Shown piece after piece: positions 26,634 to 35,225 of a stretch of DNA of 38,985 nt (position 1 is the first letter of the stretch; every line of letters begins with the position of its first letter). The translations under genes were made by a program, and so were the position numbers. Source of the DNA: Citrifermentans bremense R1. GTDB lineage: Bacteria; Desulfobacterota; Desulfuromonadia; Geobacterales; Geobacteraceae. Below the pieces are notes generated by a model. The model made no database searches. It saw nothing but the letters and a program-made list of their open reading frames with translations, and was not told where the DNA came from. The DNA lies in the NCBI RefSeq assembly GCF_000426865.1, contig NZ_AUGE01000031.1, positions 1 to 38,985 on the forward strand, in the 5' to 3' direction.

Positions 26634-27686
26634 CTACCGTCCGGGACCCAGTTCGCACAGCGCCTTGACAGTCTGCTCCATCTCCTCCCTGGAGCCGATA
26701 CTGATCCTGAGACCGTGGGCCAGCTTCGGGTCGGTGAAGTGGCGCACCAGGATCTTCCTGTCGTAAAGCCCCTGGTAGATACGGGTACCGTCGCGGTCGG
26801 GCGGGCTGGCAAAGACGAAATTGCCGCTGGAAGGTATCACCTGATACCCCAGCTGCTGCAGTTCCGCCGTGAACCAGGCGCGGGTCTCCTTGATCTTCCT
26901 TACGCACTCCTGGAAATACGGCTGGTCCGCGAGCGCCGCGGCGGCAGCGGCCTGCGCCAGGCGGTCCAGATTGTAGTGGTCGCGAATCTTGTTCAGCGCC
27001 GCGATGATCTCCGGGCGGGCGATCGCGAGACCAAGCCGCATGCCGGCCAGGGAATAGCTCTTGGAGAAGGTGCGGGTCACCACGACGTTGTCGAAGCTGC
27101 GCACCAGTTCCAGCGAAGTCTCTTCGGCGAAATCCACGTACGCCTCGTCCACCACCAGCACCCCGGAGAGGCGCCCCGCCAGGTCCGCGATGTAGCGCTG
27201 GCTGTAGGTGAAACCAAGCGGCGCATTGGGGTTGGTCAGAAAGAAGAGCTTGCCGTCGTAGTGCTCCGGAATCCCTTCCGGCTCGAAGCTCTCGCTGAGC
27301 CCGAAGGTCCTGACGCGCGCCCCCTGAACTTCCGCGAGGGTGCCATAGTACGAGTAGGAGGGGTTAATGAAGGCGATTTCCTCCCCTTCGCCGGCACAGG
27401 CGCGGATCAGGTTGTTGAGGACCTCGTCCGAGCCGTTGGCCATGATGATCCAGGAGGGATCGAAGCCGTACACCTTCGCAGCCTCCTCCCGCGCCAGTCG
27501 GCTCGCGGCGTCGGGATACCGGCGCAGTCCCTCTCCGGCCTCCTTGGCGATCGCCTCCAGTACCTTCGGTGAGGGGGGATAAGGATTCTCGTTGGTGTTC
27601 AGCTTGATGTACGAATCCACATCGAACGGCTGGAAACCGGGGACATAACCTGCCATTTCTGCGATGTTTTCCCGCAGGGCGATCAT
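26634..27686 (-). CDS. hisC: histidinol-phosphate aminotransferase
   Basis: A 350-residue fold-type I PLP enzyme. K209 in [10 protein letters not shown] binds [14 protein letters not shown] near the N-terminus and the [13 protein letters not shown] block are typical of HisC. It transfers an amino group to imidazole acetol-phosphate in histidine synthesis and in some bacteria also serves tyrosine and phenylalanine. AAGGAG lies five bases before the ATG. It sits 105 bases downstream of mqnC on the same strand, away from any other his gene here, so it may have a broad aromatic-transaminase role. Confidence 0.93.
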   Translation of the reverse strand: MIALRENIAEMAGYVPGFQPFDVDSYIKLNTNENPYPPSPKVLEAIAKEAGEGLRRYPDAASRLAREEAAKVYGFDPSWIIMANGSDEVLNNLIRACAGEGEEIAFINPSYSYYGTLAEVQGARVRTFGLSESFEPEGIPEHYDGKLFFLTNPNAPLGFTYSQRYIADLAGRLSGVLVVDEAYVDFAEETSLELVRSFDNVVVTRTFSKSYSLAGMRLGLAIARPEIIAALNKIRDHYNLDRLAQAAAAAALADQPYFQECVRKIKETRAWFTAELQQLGYQVIPSSGNFVFASPPDRDGTRIYQGLYDRKILVRHFTDPKLAHGLRISIGSREEMEQTVKALCELGPGR

Positions 27687-27737
27687 GGCAACTCCTTTCA
27701 GGGCAAAAGATCAGGTGAATATAACAAGAGGCAGAGG

Positions 27738-27765
27738 CAATTGACAATTGAGAATTGACAACGAC
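27738..27765. repeat. solo CAATTGA heptamer array
   Basis: Three CAATTGA-like heptamers in register and a fourth partial unit between hisC and mqnC. The unit is the same as in the inverted-repeat element at 2383-2598, here present as a single half. Confidence 0.65.
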
Positions 27766-27791
27766 GAGGCGACAGAGTCACCGAGCGGCTG

Positions 27792-28865
27792 TCAGTAGCG
27801 CTCAAGTTCCTGGTACAAGGTGGTGCGCCGGACCGGGGTGAACCCGGCGCCGCGGATCAGCGTGATCATCTCCTCGCGCGACATACGGAAGCGGCAGCCG
27901 GCAGCCGCAACAACGTTCTCCTCCAGCATGGTTCCCCCCAGGTCGTTGGCGCCGAAGAAAAGCGCCACCTGCGCCATCTTGGCGCCCTGGGTCACCCAGC
28001 TCGCCTGCACGTTCGGCACGTTCCTGAGCACGATGCGCGACAGGGCCAGCACCTTCAGGTACTCGACGCCGCTGGCGCCCTCCCCCCCGAGTTCGGTGTT
28101 TCCCGGCTGGTAGGTCCAGGGGATGAAGGCGGTGAAGCTCCCACCTTCATCCTGCAGGTCGCGCACCCGGAACAGGTGCTCGACGATGTCTTCGGCCCGC
28201 TCGCGGCTGCCGAACATCATGGTCGCCGTGGTGGGCATCCCTAACCGCGCCGCCTCGCGCATGACCTGCGCCCATCCCTGCCAGCCGATCTTCTTCGGCG
28301 AGATCTCGGCGCGGACGCTGTCGACCAGGATTTCGGCCCCCCCTCCCGGGATGGAGTCGAGCCCGGCCTGCTTCAGCCGCGTAAGCGTCTCGCCGATGCC
28401 AAGCCCGGAGAGCTTCGCCACCTGGGTCACCTCGGCCGGGGAGAGTGAGTGGTTCTGCACGCCGGGAAAGCGGCGCTTGATCTCCCTGAAGAGTTCCTCG
28501 AACCAGGCGATGTCGAGCGAGGGGTGGAGCCCCCCCTGCATCAGGAGCTGGGTTCCTCCCTGGGCTACCAGTTCCCCGATCTTCGCCATGATGGTTTCGG
28601 TATCCAGGAGGTAGGCGTCCGCCGCATCGGCATCACGGTAGAACGCACAGAACTTGCACCTGGATTCGCAGACGTTGGTGTAGTTGACGTTGCGGTCGAC
28701 GACGAAGCTGACGCAGCCGTCCGGATGCATTGTCCGCCGGATCGAGTCGGCTAAGCGCCCGACGGCGAGGAGTTCCCCTTCAGTGAGGCACCAGAGCGCC
28801 TCTTCGGAGGTTATGGCCGCACCTGAGGCGACTTTTTCAGTTATGGCGTTGAGCATTTTCGACAT
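27792..28865 (-). CDS. mqnC: dehypoxanthine futalosine cyclase (cyclic dehypoxanthinylfutalosine synthase)
   Basis: A 357-residue radical SAM enzyme of the futalosine menaquinone pathway; it closes the spiro ring to make cyclic dehypoxanthinylfutalosine. The [4Fe-4S]-SAM cysteines are C66, C70 and C73 (CESRCKFC) after the block VVDRNVNYTNVC, which separates MqnC from MqnE. The start at 28865 has GGAAG upstream; an ATG at M4 is possible. It follows mqnE on the same strand. Confidence 0.94.
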   Translation of the reverse strand: MSKMLNAITEKVASGAAITSEEALWCLTEGELLAVGRLADSIRRTMHPDGCVSFVVDRNVNYTNVCESRCKFCAFYRDADAADAYLLDTETIMAKIGELVAQGGTQLLMQGGLHPSLDIAWFEELFREIKRRFPGVQNHSLSPAEVTQVAKLSGLGIGETLTRLKQAGLDSIPGGGAEILVDSVRAEISPKKIGWQGWAQVMREAARLGMPTTATMMFGSRERAEDIVEHLFRVRDLQDEGGSFTAFIPWTYQPGNTELGGEGASGVEYLKVLALSRIVLRNVPNVQASWVTQGAKMAQVALFFGANDLGGTMLEENVVAAAGCRFRMSREEMITLIRGAGFTPVRRTTLYQELERY

Positions 28866-28922
28866 GGCTTACTTCCGTGGTTTCGTAGGCTTCATTGCAG
28901 TGATGCAGGCGCCGTACCCTTC

Positions 28923-29999
28923 TCAATACACGCGCAGTTCCTGGTAGAGGGTGTCCCGCTCCACCGGGATGCGCCCGGCCTTCCTGATCATGGTGACGAT
29001 GTTGTCGCGGCTCATGGTCTGCGGGGTGTCCGCCCCCGCCTCGTGCCCGATCCGCTCTTCGACCACGGTACCGTCCAGGTCGTTGACGCCGAAGGATAGC
29101 GACACCTGGGCTATCTTCTCCCCCAGCATCACCCAGTAGGCCTTCACGTTAGCGAAGTTGTCCAGGTAGATGCGGGCGACGGCCAGGGTGCGCAGGTCGT
29201 CCACGCCGCTCGTGCCGGAACCGGCGATCTTCAACTGCGAATGCTCAGGCTGGAAGGCGAGCGGGATGAAGACCTGGAAGCCGCCGGTTCGATCCTGCAG
29301 CTCGCGCAGCTGCCGCATGTGATCGACCCGGTCGGCCACGCTCTCCAGATGCCCGTAGAGCATGGTGGCGTTCGACTTGAGCCCCGCCTGGTGCACCTGT
29401 TCCATGATGGAGAGCCAGGCCGCGCCGCTGATCTTTTCCGGGCAGAGCTTGTTGCGGATCTCCGGCGCGAAGATCTCGGCGCCGCCGCCGGGAAGGGAGC
29501 CGAGCCCCGCCTCCTTCAGCTTCTCCAGGGTGGCCGGGATGCCAAGGCCGGAGAGTTTAGCCAGATAAGCGATCTCCACTGCGGTGAAGGCTTTCACGTG
29601 CAGCGCCGGGGAGACCGCCTTGACGGTGGCAAGGAGCTCCAGGTAGAACTCGAAGGGGAGCTCCGGGTGGAGGCCTCCAACCACGTGGATCTCGGTGGCC
29701 CCTTCCTTGACCGCCTCTTCGGCGCGGCCGCGGACCTCGTCCAGGGTCATCAGGTAGGCGCCTGGGTCGCCCGCTTTGCGGAAGAAGGCGCAGAAGCGGC
29801 AGCGGTTCACGCAGATGTTGGTGTGGTTTATGTGGCGGTTGACGTTGAAGAAAACCCTCTTCCCGTTGCGCCGCTCGTTGACGGATTGGGCCAGCTCCCC
29901 GAGCGCCAGGAGGTCCGGATGCTCGAAAAGCGCAAGCGCCTCAGCCTCGTTGATGCGTCCGCCCGCCCGCACCTTCTCCGCTATGGTGGCAAAAGTCAT
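28923..29999 (-). CDS. mqnE: aminofutalosine synthase
   Basis: A 358-residue radical SAM enzyme that adds the adenosyl radical to 3-(1-carboxyvinyloxy)benzoate to make aminofutalosine. Cluster cysteines are C63, C67 and C70 (CVNRCRFC) behind NVNRHINHTNIC, and PGAYLMTLDE follows, as expected for MqnE. It is a paralog of mqnC, which lies directly downstream. AAGGA lies seven bases before the ATG. Two of the six classic pathway steps are thus in this window; mqnA, mqnB and mqnD are not. Confidence 0.95.
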   Translation of the reverse strand: MTFATIAEKVRAGGRINEAEALALFEHPDLLALGELAQSVNERRNGKRVFFNVNRHINHTNICVNRCRFCAFFRKAGDPGAYLMTLDEVRGRAEEAVKEGATEIHVVGGLHPELPFEFYLELLATVKAVSPALHVKAFTAVEIAYLAKLSGLGIPATLEKLKEAGLGSLPGGGAEIFAPEIRNKLCPEKISGAAWLSIMEQVHQAGLKSNATMLYGHLESVADRVDHMRQLRELQDRTGGFQVFIPLAFQPEHSQLKIAGSGTSGVDDLRTLAVARIYLDNFANVKAYWVMLGEKIAQVSLSFGVNDLDGTVVEERIGHEAGADTPQTMSRDNIVTMIRKAGRIPVERDTLYQELRVY

Positions 30000-30017
30000 G
30001 GTTCTTTCCTTTTTCGT

Positions 30018-30629
30018 TTACGGCCGGCTTCCCCAGCGCCTGAAGAGCGTGTGCTCCACCTGCACTGCGTCCAGCACCTTCCCGGCCACGAAATCGACCA
30101 GGTCCTCGATGGTCTCGGGATCGTGGTAGAAGCCGGGCATGGCCGGCACTATGCGCACCCCGAGCCGGGCCAGCTTCAGCATGTGCTCGAGGTGAATCGC
30201 GTTGAAGGGGGTCTCGCGCGGCGCCAGCACCAGGGGACGCCCCTCTTTCAGCATGACGTCAGCCGCCCGCTCCAGGAGGTTCCCCGAATTGCCGGAGCTG
30301 ATCCGCGACAAGGTCCCCATGGAGCAGGGGACCACCAGCATGGCGTCCGGAGCCGCCGAACCGCTGGCGATAGGCGCGAAAAGATCGTTTAAGTCGTAGT
30401 AGCTAAGACGTTCTCCAGGAAGCCCCAAGTGCGAGCGCACCCCGTCCAGGATTTCGCCCGGGGTACCCGCTAGATCGAGCCCGCATTCCTGCCGCAGGAC
30501 CGCGAACCCCGCTTCCGAGACCAGCAGGCTCACCCTGGAGTCTCCGCGCAGCAGTTCCTCTACCACTTTGAGGCCGTAGATTACGCCCGAGGCGCCGGTG
30601 ATGGCGACGGTGAAGTGTCTGGGCTTCAC
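30018..30629 (-). CDS. mqnM: UbiX-type flavin prenyltransferase (menaquinone)
   Basis: A 203-residue UbiX-like protein that makes prenylated FMN, the cofactor of the UbiD-type decarboxylase encoded nearby. ITGASGVIYGLKVVEEL is the N-terminal FMN-binding block and VVPCSMGTLSRISSGNSGNLLERAADV the central one, followed by LAPRETPFNAIHLEHMLKLARLG. The start is a GTG that overlaps the upstream TGA by four bases, so translation is coupled to the prenyltransferase. In this context it corresponds to MqnM of the futalosine pathway. Confidence 0.9.
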   Translation of the reverse strand: MKPRHFTVAITGASGVIYGLKVVEELLRGDSRVSLLVSEAGFAVLRQECGLDLAGTPGEILDGVRSHLGLPGERLSYYDLNDLFAPIASGSAAPDAMLVVPCSMGTLSRISSGNSGNLLERAADVMLKEGRPLVLAPRETPFNAIHLEHMLKLARLGVRIVPAMPGFYHDPETIEDLVDFVAGKVLDAVQVEHTLFRRWGSRP

Positions 30630-31495
30630 ATCCCCCCCGTCGAAACCCTATCCAGGAGCGTCGCCGCGAAGAGCGTCACGCTGATGTAGCCGTTCATGTT
30701 GAAAAAAGCGGCATCCAGGCGGCTTAAGTCCCCCCCGCGGAGCAGATAATGCTCGTACAGGAGCATGCCGCAGGTAGCAGCCAGCCCGGCGAGGAAGAAG
30801 GTGCCAAGGTGCATGGAAATATAGAGTGCCGCGAGGAAGAGGCAGGCGACGAGATGGAAGATGCGCGAGGTCCAAAGCGAGCCGTTAACCCCCAGCTTCG
30901 CCGGAATGGAGTGCAGCCCCGCGGCCTGGTCGAATTCCATGTCCTGCAGCGCATAGAGGATATCGAAGCCGGCGACCCAGAAGAGAACCGCGAAGGCAAG
31001 AAGGTATGCCGGGAGGTCGGCGCTGCCGCGTATGGCGATCCAGGCGCCCAGCGGAGCCCCCGCGAGGCAGATACCGAGGACCACGTGCGCCAGCGCCGTG
31101 AAGCGCTTGCAGTAGGAGTAGAGCAGGATGAAACCGAGGGCTACCGGCGAAAGGTAAAGGCAGAGCGGGTTCAGCCTCCGGGCGGCGAAAAGCATGAGCA
31201 GCACGGAAAGAACGATGAAGCAGATCACCGCGCCCCGACCCAGAAGCCCCGCGGGGATGGCGCGGCCGGCGGTGCGCGGATTCCTGGCGTCGATCTCCGC
31301 GTCTATCACCCGGTTGAGCCCCATGGCCGCGGTGCGCGCACCCACCATGGCGCAGACGATCCACCCCGCCTGGGATACCGTGGGAAGCCCGCCTGCCGCC
31401 AAGAGCGCCCCGGTGAAGGCGAAGGGTAGTGCGAAAATGGTGTGGCTGAACTTTATCATCTCCAGGAAGACTCTGGTCCTGGCGTACAATGTCAT
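30626..31495 (-). CDS. mqnP: UbiA-family prenyltransferase (menaquinone)
   Basis: A membrane prenyltransferase of 289 residues (ATG at 31495) with about eight transmembrane helices. It bears the aspartate motifs NRVIDAEID and YALQDMEFD that bind the diphosphate of the isoprenoid donor through magnesium. It attaches the polyprenyl tail to 1,4-dihydroxy-6-naphthoate. AGGAG lies five bases upstream of 31495; an earlier ATG at 31519 (297 residues) is also possible. It overlaps the UbiX-type gene and follows the UbiD-type gene by about 20 to 45 bases. Confidence 0.92.
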   Translation of the reverse strand: MTLYARTRVFLEMIKFSHTIFALPFAFTGALLAAGGLPTVSQAGWIVCAMVGARTAAMGLNRVIDAEIDARNPRTAGRAIPAGLLGRGAVICFIVLSVLLMLFAARRLNPLCLYLSPVALGFILLYSYCKRFTALAHVVLGICLAGAPLGAWIAIRGSADLPAYLLAFAVLFWVAGFDILYALQDMEFDQAAGLHSIPAKLGVNGSLWTSRIFHLVACLFLAALYISMHLGTFFLAGLAATCGMLLYEHYLLRGGDLSRLDAAFFNMNGYISVTLFAATLLDRVSTGGM

Positions 31496-31540
31496 CTCGA
31501 CTCCTGCTTGGGTACTCATACCTGCCTTTCCGCCCGCGCT

Positions 31541-32887
31541 CTAGAAAAAGCCGTACTCCCGCCATCTCTTCTGCACCTGGGCACTAACCGATGCATCCTG
31601 TTTCAACTCCTTGTACTGCCCGCCCCCCTCTTCCGGGAGCTTTCTCGTCGCATCGACCCCGAGGCACCCGTCGGGGGTGACCGCCAGGTCGCGCGGAAAA
31701 TTGACCGCGTTCAGCGCCCGCCAGAAACCTTCCGACAGCGTGAGGGGTGTTTCGGCGGCGTCTACCACCACCAAAAGTTTTCCCCGCTTCAACCATCCCT
31801 CCGAGCGCAGCGTCTCCAGCACGCGCCGCCCCTGCCCCGGAAGGCTCTTCTCAATTGCAATCAATGCGCAGCCGTGGAAGATTCCCTCCAGCGGCAGCAG
31901 CAGGTCGACGACCTCCGGGCACTGCCTGCGGATAAGCGGCAGCAGCAGCCTTTCGGCAGCCTTGGCCATCCAACAGTCCTCCATGGGAGGAGGGCCCACC
32001 ACCGTCGCCTGGCAGATGGGGTCGCGCCTGCGCGTGATGCAGGTGACCGTCAGCAGCGGCACCTCTTCGCCCGGGTCGTAGCTCCCGGTGTGGTTGCCGA
32101 AAGCTCCTTCGTTGCGGGTCACCCCCGGCTCGACGAACCCCTCGATTACCAGTTCGGCATCCGCCGGAACCAGGAGGTCCGAATCGAGGCAGCGGAGCAT
32201 CGGCACCGGCTCGCCGCGCAGGTACCCGGCAAAGGAAACCTCGTCCAGGCCGGCGGGGAGCGGGAGCGATGCGGCGAGCGTCAGCGCCGGGTCGGCGCCT
32301 ATGGCGATCGCGACCGGCGTCCGCTCTCCGGATGCGAGGTACTTCCGGTGATGCTGCCAGCCGCCGCTGCCGTTTTTCCAGCGCACCCCGGCACTGCGCT
32401 CGCCGAAGATCCGGACCCGGTACATGCCGCAGTTGTCAGCGCCGGTCTCCGGATCCCTGGTGAACACCAGCGGGAGCGTGATGAAGCGCCCGCCGTCGCC
32501 GGGCCAGCACTTCAGGAAGGGGTAGCGCAGCAGATCGGGTGCCCGTTCCACGACCTCCCTGCAGGCGGCTTGATCGGACATCAGCGGAAGGGGTGCCCGC
32601 CCCGGGCAAAGGAGCAGTTCTTCCATCGCCTCCGAGAGCCGGTCCAGCTTTGGAACGCCGAGTGCGAGCGCCATGCGAGCCGGCGAACCGAAGAGATTGG
32701 TGGCAACTGGAAAGGGGCTCCCTTTCACGTTCTCGAAGAGGAGCGCCTTACCGCCGCCGGGGAGTTTGCTCTGGCGGTCGGTGATACAGGCGATTTCCAG
32801 GTCGGGGTTGACCTCCGCAGCCACCCTCTGAAGTTCCCCAGCAGCTTCCAGTCCGGCGATGAAACCTCGCAAGTCCTTAAATGCCAT
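31541..32887 (-). CDS. mqnL: UbiD-family decarboxylase (menaquinone)
   Basis: A 448-residue UbiD-family enzyme that needs prenylated FMN and removes the carboxyl group from the naphthoate ring during menaquinone synthesis. The block GVTRNEGAFGNHTGSYDP holds the family's catalytic arginine/glutamate region, and a GMYRVRIFGERS stretch precedes it. The start at 32887 has TGGAG five bases upstream. The open frame extends to 33217, but this added part is the complement of tRNA-Pro and untranslated leader. First of five minus-strand mqn genes. Confidence 0.92.
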   Translation of the reverse strand: MAFKDLRGFIAGLEAAGELQRVAAEVNPDLEIACITDRQSKLPGGGKALLFENVKGSPFPVATNLFGSPARMALALGVPKLDRLSEAMEELLLCPGRAPLPLMSDQAACREVVERAPDLLRYPFLKCWPGDGGRFITLPLVFTRDPETGADNCGMYRVRIFGERSAGVRWKNGSGGWQHHRKYLASGERTPVAIAIGADPALTLAASLPLPAGLDEVSFAGYLRGEPVPMLRCLDSDLLVPADAELVIEGFVEPGVTRNEGAFGNHTGSYDPGEEVPLLTVTCITRRRDPICQATVVGPPPMEDCWMAKAAERLLLPLIRRQCPEVVDLLLPLEGIFHGCALIAIEKSLPGQGRRVLETLRSEGWLKRGKLLVVVDAAETPLTLSEGFWRALNAVNFPRDLAVTPDGCLGVDATRKLPEEGGGQYKELKQDASVSAQVQKRWREYGFF

Positions 32888-33074
32888 GGCAACTCCAGGT
32901 AAATAAGCTGAACTGCAAGTTTCTATCACTTCCACAGGGGTATGACAACGTTTTTCTCGATCTCTCGCGATCATGCCCGAACCGGTGGGATCTCGAAAAT
33001 GCCGCATAAGCTGCCGAAATTTTTGTCGATCATTGCCCATCCTAGGAAAAAATGAAGTATCTACGTCATAAAGC

Positions 33075-33104
33075 TTGACATTATGGCGACAATGCTGGTA
33101 TACC
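33075..33104 (+). promoter_or_regulatory. promoter of tRNA-Pro
   Basis: Perfect TTGACA (33075-33080), 18-base spacer, TATACC (33099-33104). The tRNA begins 36 bases further on. No G/C-rich discriminator is evident. Confidence 0.7.
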
Positions 33105-33139
33105 TTTCCATCTGATTGACCCGTCAGAGTTTCACTTCT

Positions 33140-33216
33140 CGGAATGTAGCGCAGCCTGGTAGCGCACCTGCTTCGGGAGCAGGGGGTCGGAGGTTCGAAT
33201 CCTCTCATTCCGACCA
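33140..33216 (+). tRNA. tRNA-Pro (anticodon CGG)
   Basis: A 77-base tRNA with encoded CCA. Acceptor arm CGGAATG (33140-33146) pairs with CATTCCG (33206-33212). The anticodon arm CCTGC/GCAGG encloses TTCGGGA, so the anticodon is CGG, reading CCG proline codons. GGTTCGAATCC gives the T arm. An integrase and foreign genes lie directly downstream, so its 3' end is the likely attachment site. Confidence 0.97.
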
Positions 33217-33225
33217 TTACAAATC

Positions 33226-33256
33226 AAGGCCTTTGGAGAAATCCAAGGGCCTTTTT
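33226..33256 (+). terminator. terminator of tRNA-Pro
   Basis: AAGGCCTTTGGA (33226-33237) pairs with TCCAAGGGCCTT (33242-33253) with one G-T pair and a GAAA loop, followed by TTT. It sits ten bases after the tRNA. Confidence 0.85.
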
Positions 33257-33258
33257 GT

Positions 33259-33417
33259 TTATACCGTCCGGTCCATCCTGTCCTCCTCCGGTACCGGCCC
33301 CTCCAGCCGACCACCTGCAGCATCACCCATAGCTGTCTCTTCACCCTCAAAAGAGTTGTACGTCTTGGCTACTGCAGGAAGGATTTCTCCGGTTCCTCCG
33401 GTACGTCTCCGATACAC
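33259..33417 (-). CDS. possible small acidic protein (52 residues)
   Basis: A short frame from a GTG (33417) to a TAA (33259), too short for usual gene callers. The product begins with an arginine-rich YRRRTGGTG and is then acidic (EGEETAMGDAAGG, VPEEDRMDRTV). GAGG lies about ten bases before the GTG, which is only fair. It is in the 320-base gap between tRNA-Pro and the 131-residue gene, on the same strand as the other element genes. Nothing else in this gap beyond the tRNA terminator was found. Coding status is doubtful. Confidence 0.25.
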   Translation of the reverse strand: MYRRRTGGTGEILPAVAKTYNSFEGEETAMGDAAGGRLEGPVPEEDRMDRTV

Positions 33418-33536
33418 TTGACTGACACCTCAACGCTAACTAATCGAAAATCCTTGAATACCTCCTTTGGCATACTGTAGTGCCTCTCTCAAAAGCCCCC
33501 CTAACCGTCACTGAATTGGTGTGGAAGACCGTTCCT

Positions 33537-33932
33537 TCAATTGCAGCAATCTGACACCAACGCCTCTAGCCACTCCCTGAGCCTAGGTGGCACCCAGGGG
33601 GCATCCTCTACAAAAAGGCAAGGACCTCCTGCGTTATTGGTTGCCCAGAATACCATGAAGCACCCATCCTGCAGGGTGGCAACCTCGCACCACCTCCACT
33701 CCTCGCTCAACAAGTCAATGGTTTGGTCTTCGCTGAAAGGGAGCGCCCCTGGATCGTCCCCCTCCTCGAATAGATACCAGTTGCCTCCCAGCAGATTATT
33801 GAAATCCTCTTCCACCAGTACCTGTAGGTCCACTCCACTACCAATGCAACGATCCGCATTCACCAGCATCGCCCTCTTGGCTGGACCGTCAGGTAACAGC
33901 CGTATCTGACGAATACCACTAACTTTTACCAT
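33537..33932 (-). CDS. hypothetical protein, 131 residues
   Basis: A small soluble acidic protein that I do not recognise. It begins MVKVSGIRQIRLLPDGPAKRA and is rich in tryptophan and acidic residues (NNLLGGNWYLFEEGDD, LLSEEWRWCEVATLQDG). This kind of small acidic fold is common in phage and plasmid genes of unknown role. GGAG lies seven bases before the ATG at 33932. The open frame continues upstream into the integrase only because of the integrase frameshift; a terminator hairpin lies between the two genes. It probably has its own promoter. Confidence 0.7.
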   Translation of the reverse strand: MVKVSGIRQIRLLPDGPAKRAMLVNADRCIGSGVDLQVLVEEDFNNLLGGNWYLFEEGDDPGALPFSEDQTIDLLSEEWRWCEVATLQDGCFMVFWATNNAGGPCLFVEDAPWVPPRLREWLEALVSDCCN

Positions 33933-33960
33933 AGTGCCTCTCCTGTCGCTCTGTAGATAA

Positions 33961-33998
33961 AAAAATAGCCCCCTTCCAGATGTTCTTGAAAGGGGGCA
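33961..33998 (-). terminator. terminator of the integrase gene
   Basis: On the minus strand GCCCCCTT (from 33990-33997) pairs with AAGGGGGC (from 33968-33975) and is followed by TATTTTTTT. It begins 14 bases after the stop codon that the integrase has in its proper frame (34012), which supports that stop as the original end of the gene. Confidence 0.88.
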
Positions 33999-34011
33999 TG
34001 TTTTTGTATTG

Positions 34012-35225
34012 TTACTGATTGGCTGCGAGATCGAACATTCCCGACACACCTTCTGTTGCCTGTTTGAGGTCATCGGCTGCAAGATGGGCATAACCTGGGT
34101 CATGGAGATGTCCTGATGTCCCAACAACCTCTGTACTGCATAGAGATCCGCGCCCGATGACACGGCGAGACTAGCGAACGTATGCCTGAGGTCGTGGATG
34201 CGGAAGTTTTCGATGCCTGCGGCGGTACATGCCTTCTCAAAGGGGTTACGTAGATCGTAGACATAGGGCTTCTTTGCCCCCTTCCTTGAAGGAAATACAT
34301 AATTGCTGCCTTTGGTCCTTTCCTCCTGATCCTTCCGCACTTGAAGATCGGCCAGCACCTCCTTGGCCCTAGCATTCAGGTGTACCGTTCTACTCCTTCC
34401 ATTTTTGGTCTTCGGCAGATATAGCCGCCCCTCCTCAAGCCTGACGTTGGTCCACTCCAGTGACATGGCTTCCTCCCGCCTACATCCGGTGTACAGTAAC
34501 AGCCGGATCGCCGACACCGAAAGCCGATCGTTTTGCTCCTCCAGTGCGGCAAGGAATCGGGGGAGTTCTTCTTTACTGAGGTAACGCTCACGTAATGGTC
34601 CTTCGTGGAACTTCTCCTGATCCTTGGCTGGGTTCTTTTCAAGCATTTCCCATTTGACGGCAAGGTTAAGCATCCTTTTCAGGGTGGTCAGAAGGTGGTT
34701 GGCTGTGCATGCTGTGGTTCGCTCCTTCTCCTTGGCATGCACCATAGCTACATCTCTGGGAGTTATCGCTTTCAATCGGAGCTTCCCTATCAGAGGGTTA
34801 AGGCATCTCTCGATCTGGCTCTTATCATCATCCCAAGTCTTTTTGTGGGCCTTGGCATGGGGGAGGTAATGCTGCTTTGCGAACTCCTCAAAAGCAAGGT
34901 CGGCTCTAACCTTCCCTCTCTCGGCTGCAGGGTCTTTGTCTCTTGCCAATAGGGCCTTGTGCTCTCCCACCCGCAACCTCGCCTCCTGGATGGTGACGGC
35001 GGGGAACTCCCCAAGGGAGATACACATCTTTCTCCCAAGGAAGCGATACCGGTGCTGAAAGAACCGGCGACCGTTCTTCGAAACACGAAGGTGAAGGCCT
35101 ATGCACTCTATGTCGGCATATTCCATTTCCCTTGAGGGGCTGGCAGGGTCGTGGGCAGGAAGAGCTTCTATGGCCTTTTTGGTAAATGCAAATTTGCGGC
35201 TAGTGTTCGGCTTATACAATATCAT
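34012..35225 (-). pseudogene. tyrosine recombinase/integrase, frameshifted before the catalytic tyrosine
   Basis: A P4-type integrase of about 400 residues, with an N-terminal DUF4102-like arm-binding part (TKKAIEALPAHD, LHLRVSKNGRRFF, SLGEFPAVTIQEARLR), a SAM-like core-binding domain, and a catalytic domain. R249 (TGCRREE), H344 and R347 (HDLRH) and H370 (LLGHQD) are present. After GHQDISMTQ the frame is lost by one missing base near 34093-34096. The expected tail with the nucleophile tyrosine (YAHL at about 34081-34092) lies in the next frame and runs to a TAA at 34012. In the present frame the protein would instead read on through the terminator into the next gene. The start at 35225 has AAGGAG six bases upstream. 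Confidence 0.85.

Noticed and set aside
32888..33217. N-terminal extension of the UbiD-type gene up to 33217, with a start like MVGMRGFEPPTPCSRS
   Set aside because: This is the complement of tRNA-Pro, a common false protein start. The ATG at 32887 has a good ribosome site and the family length.
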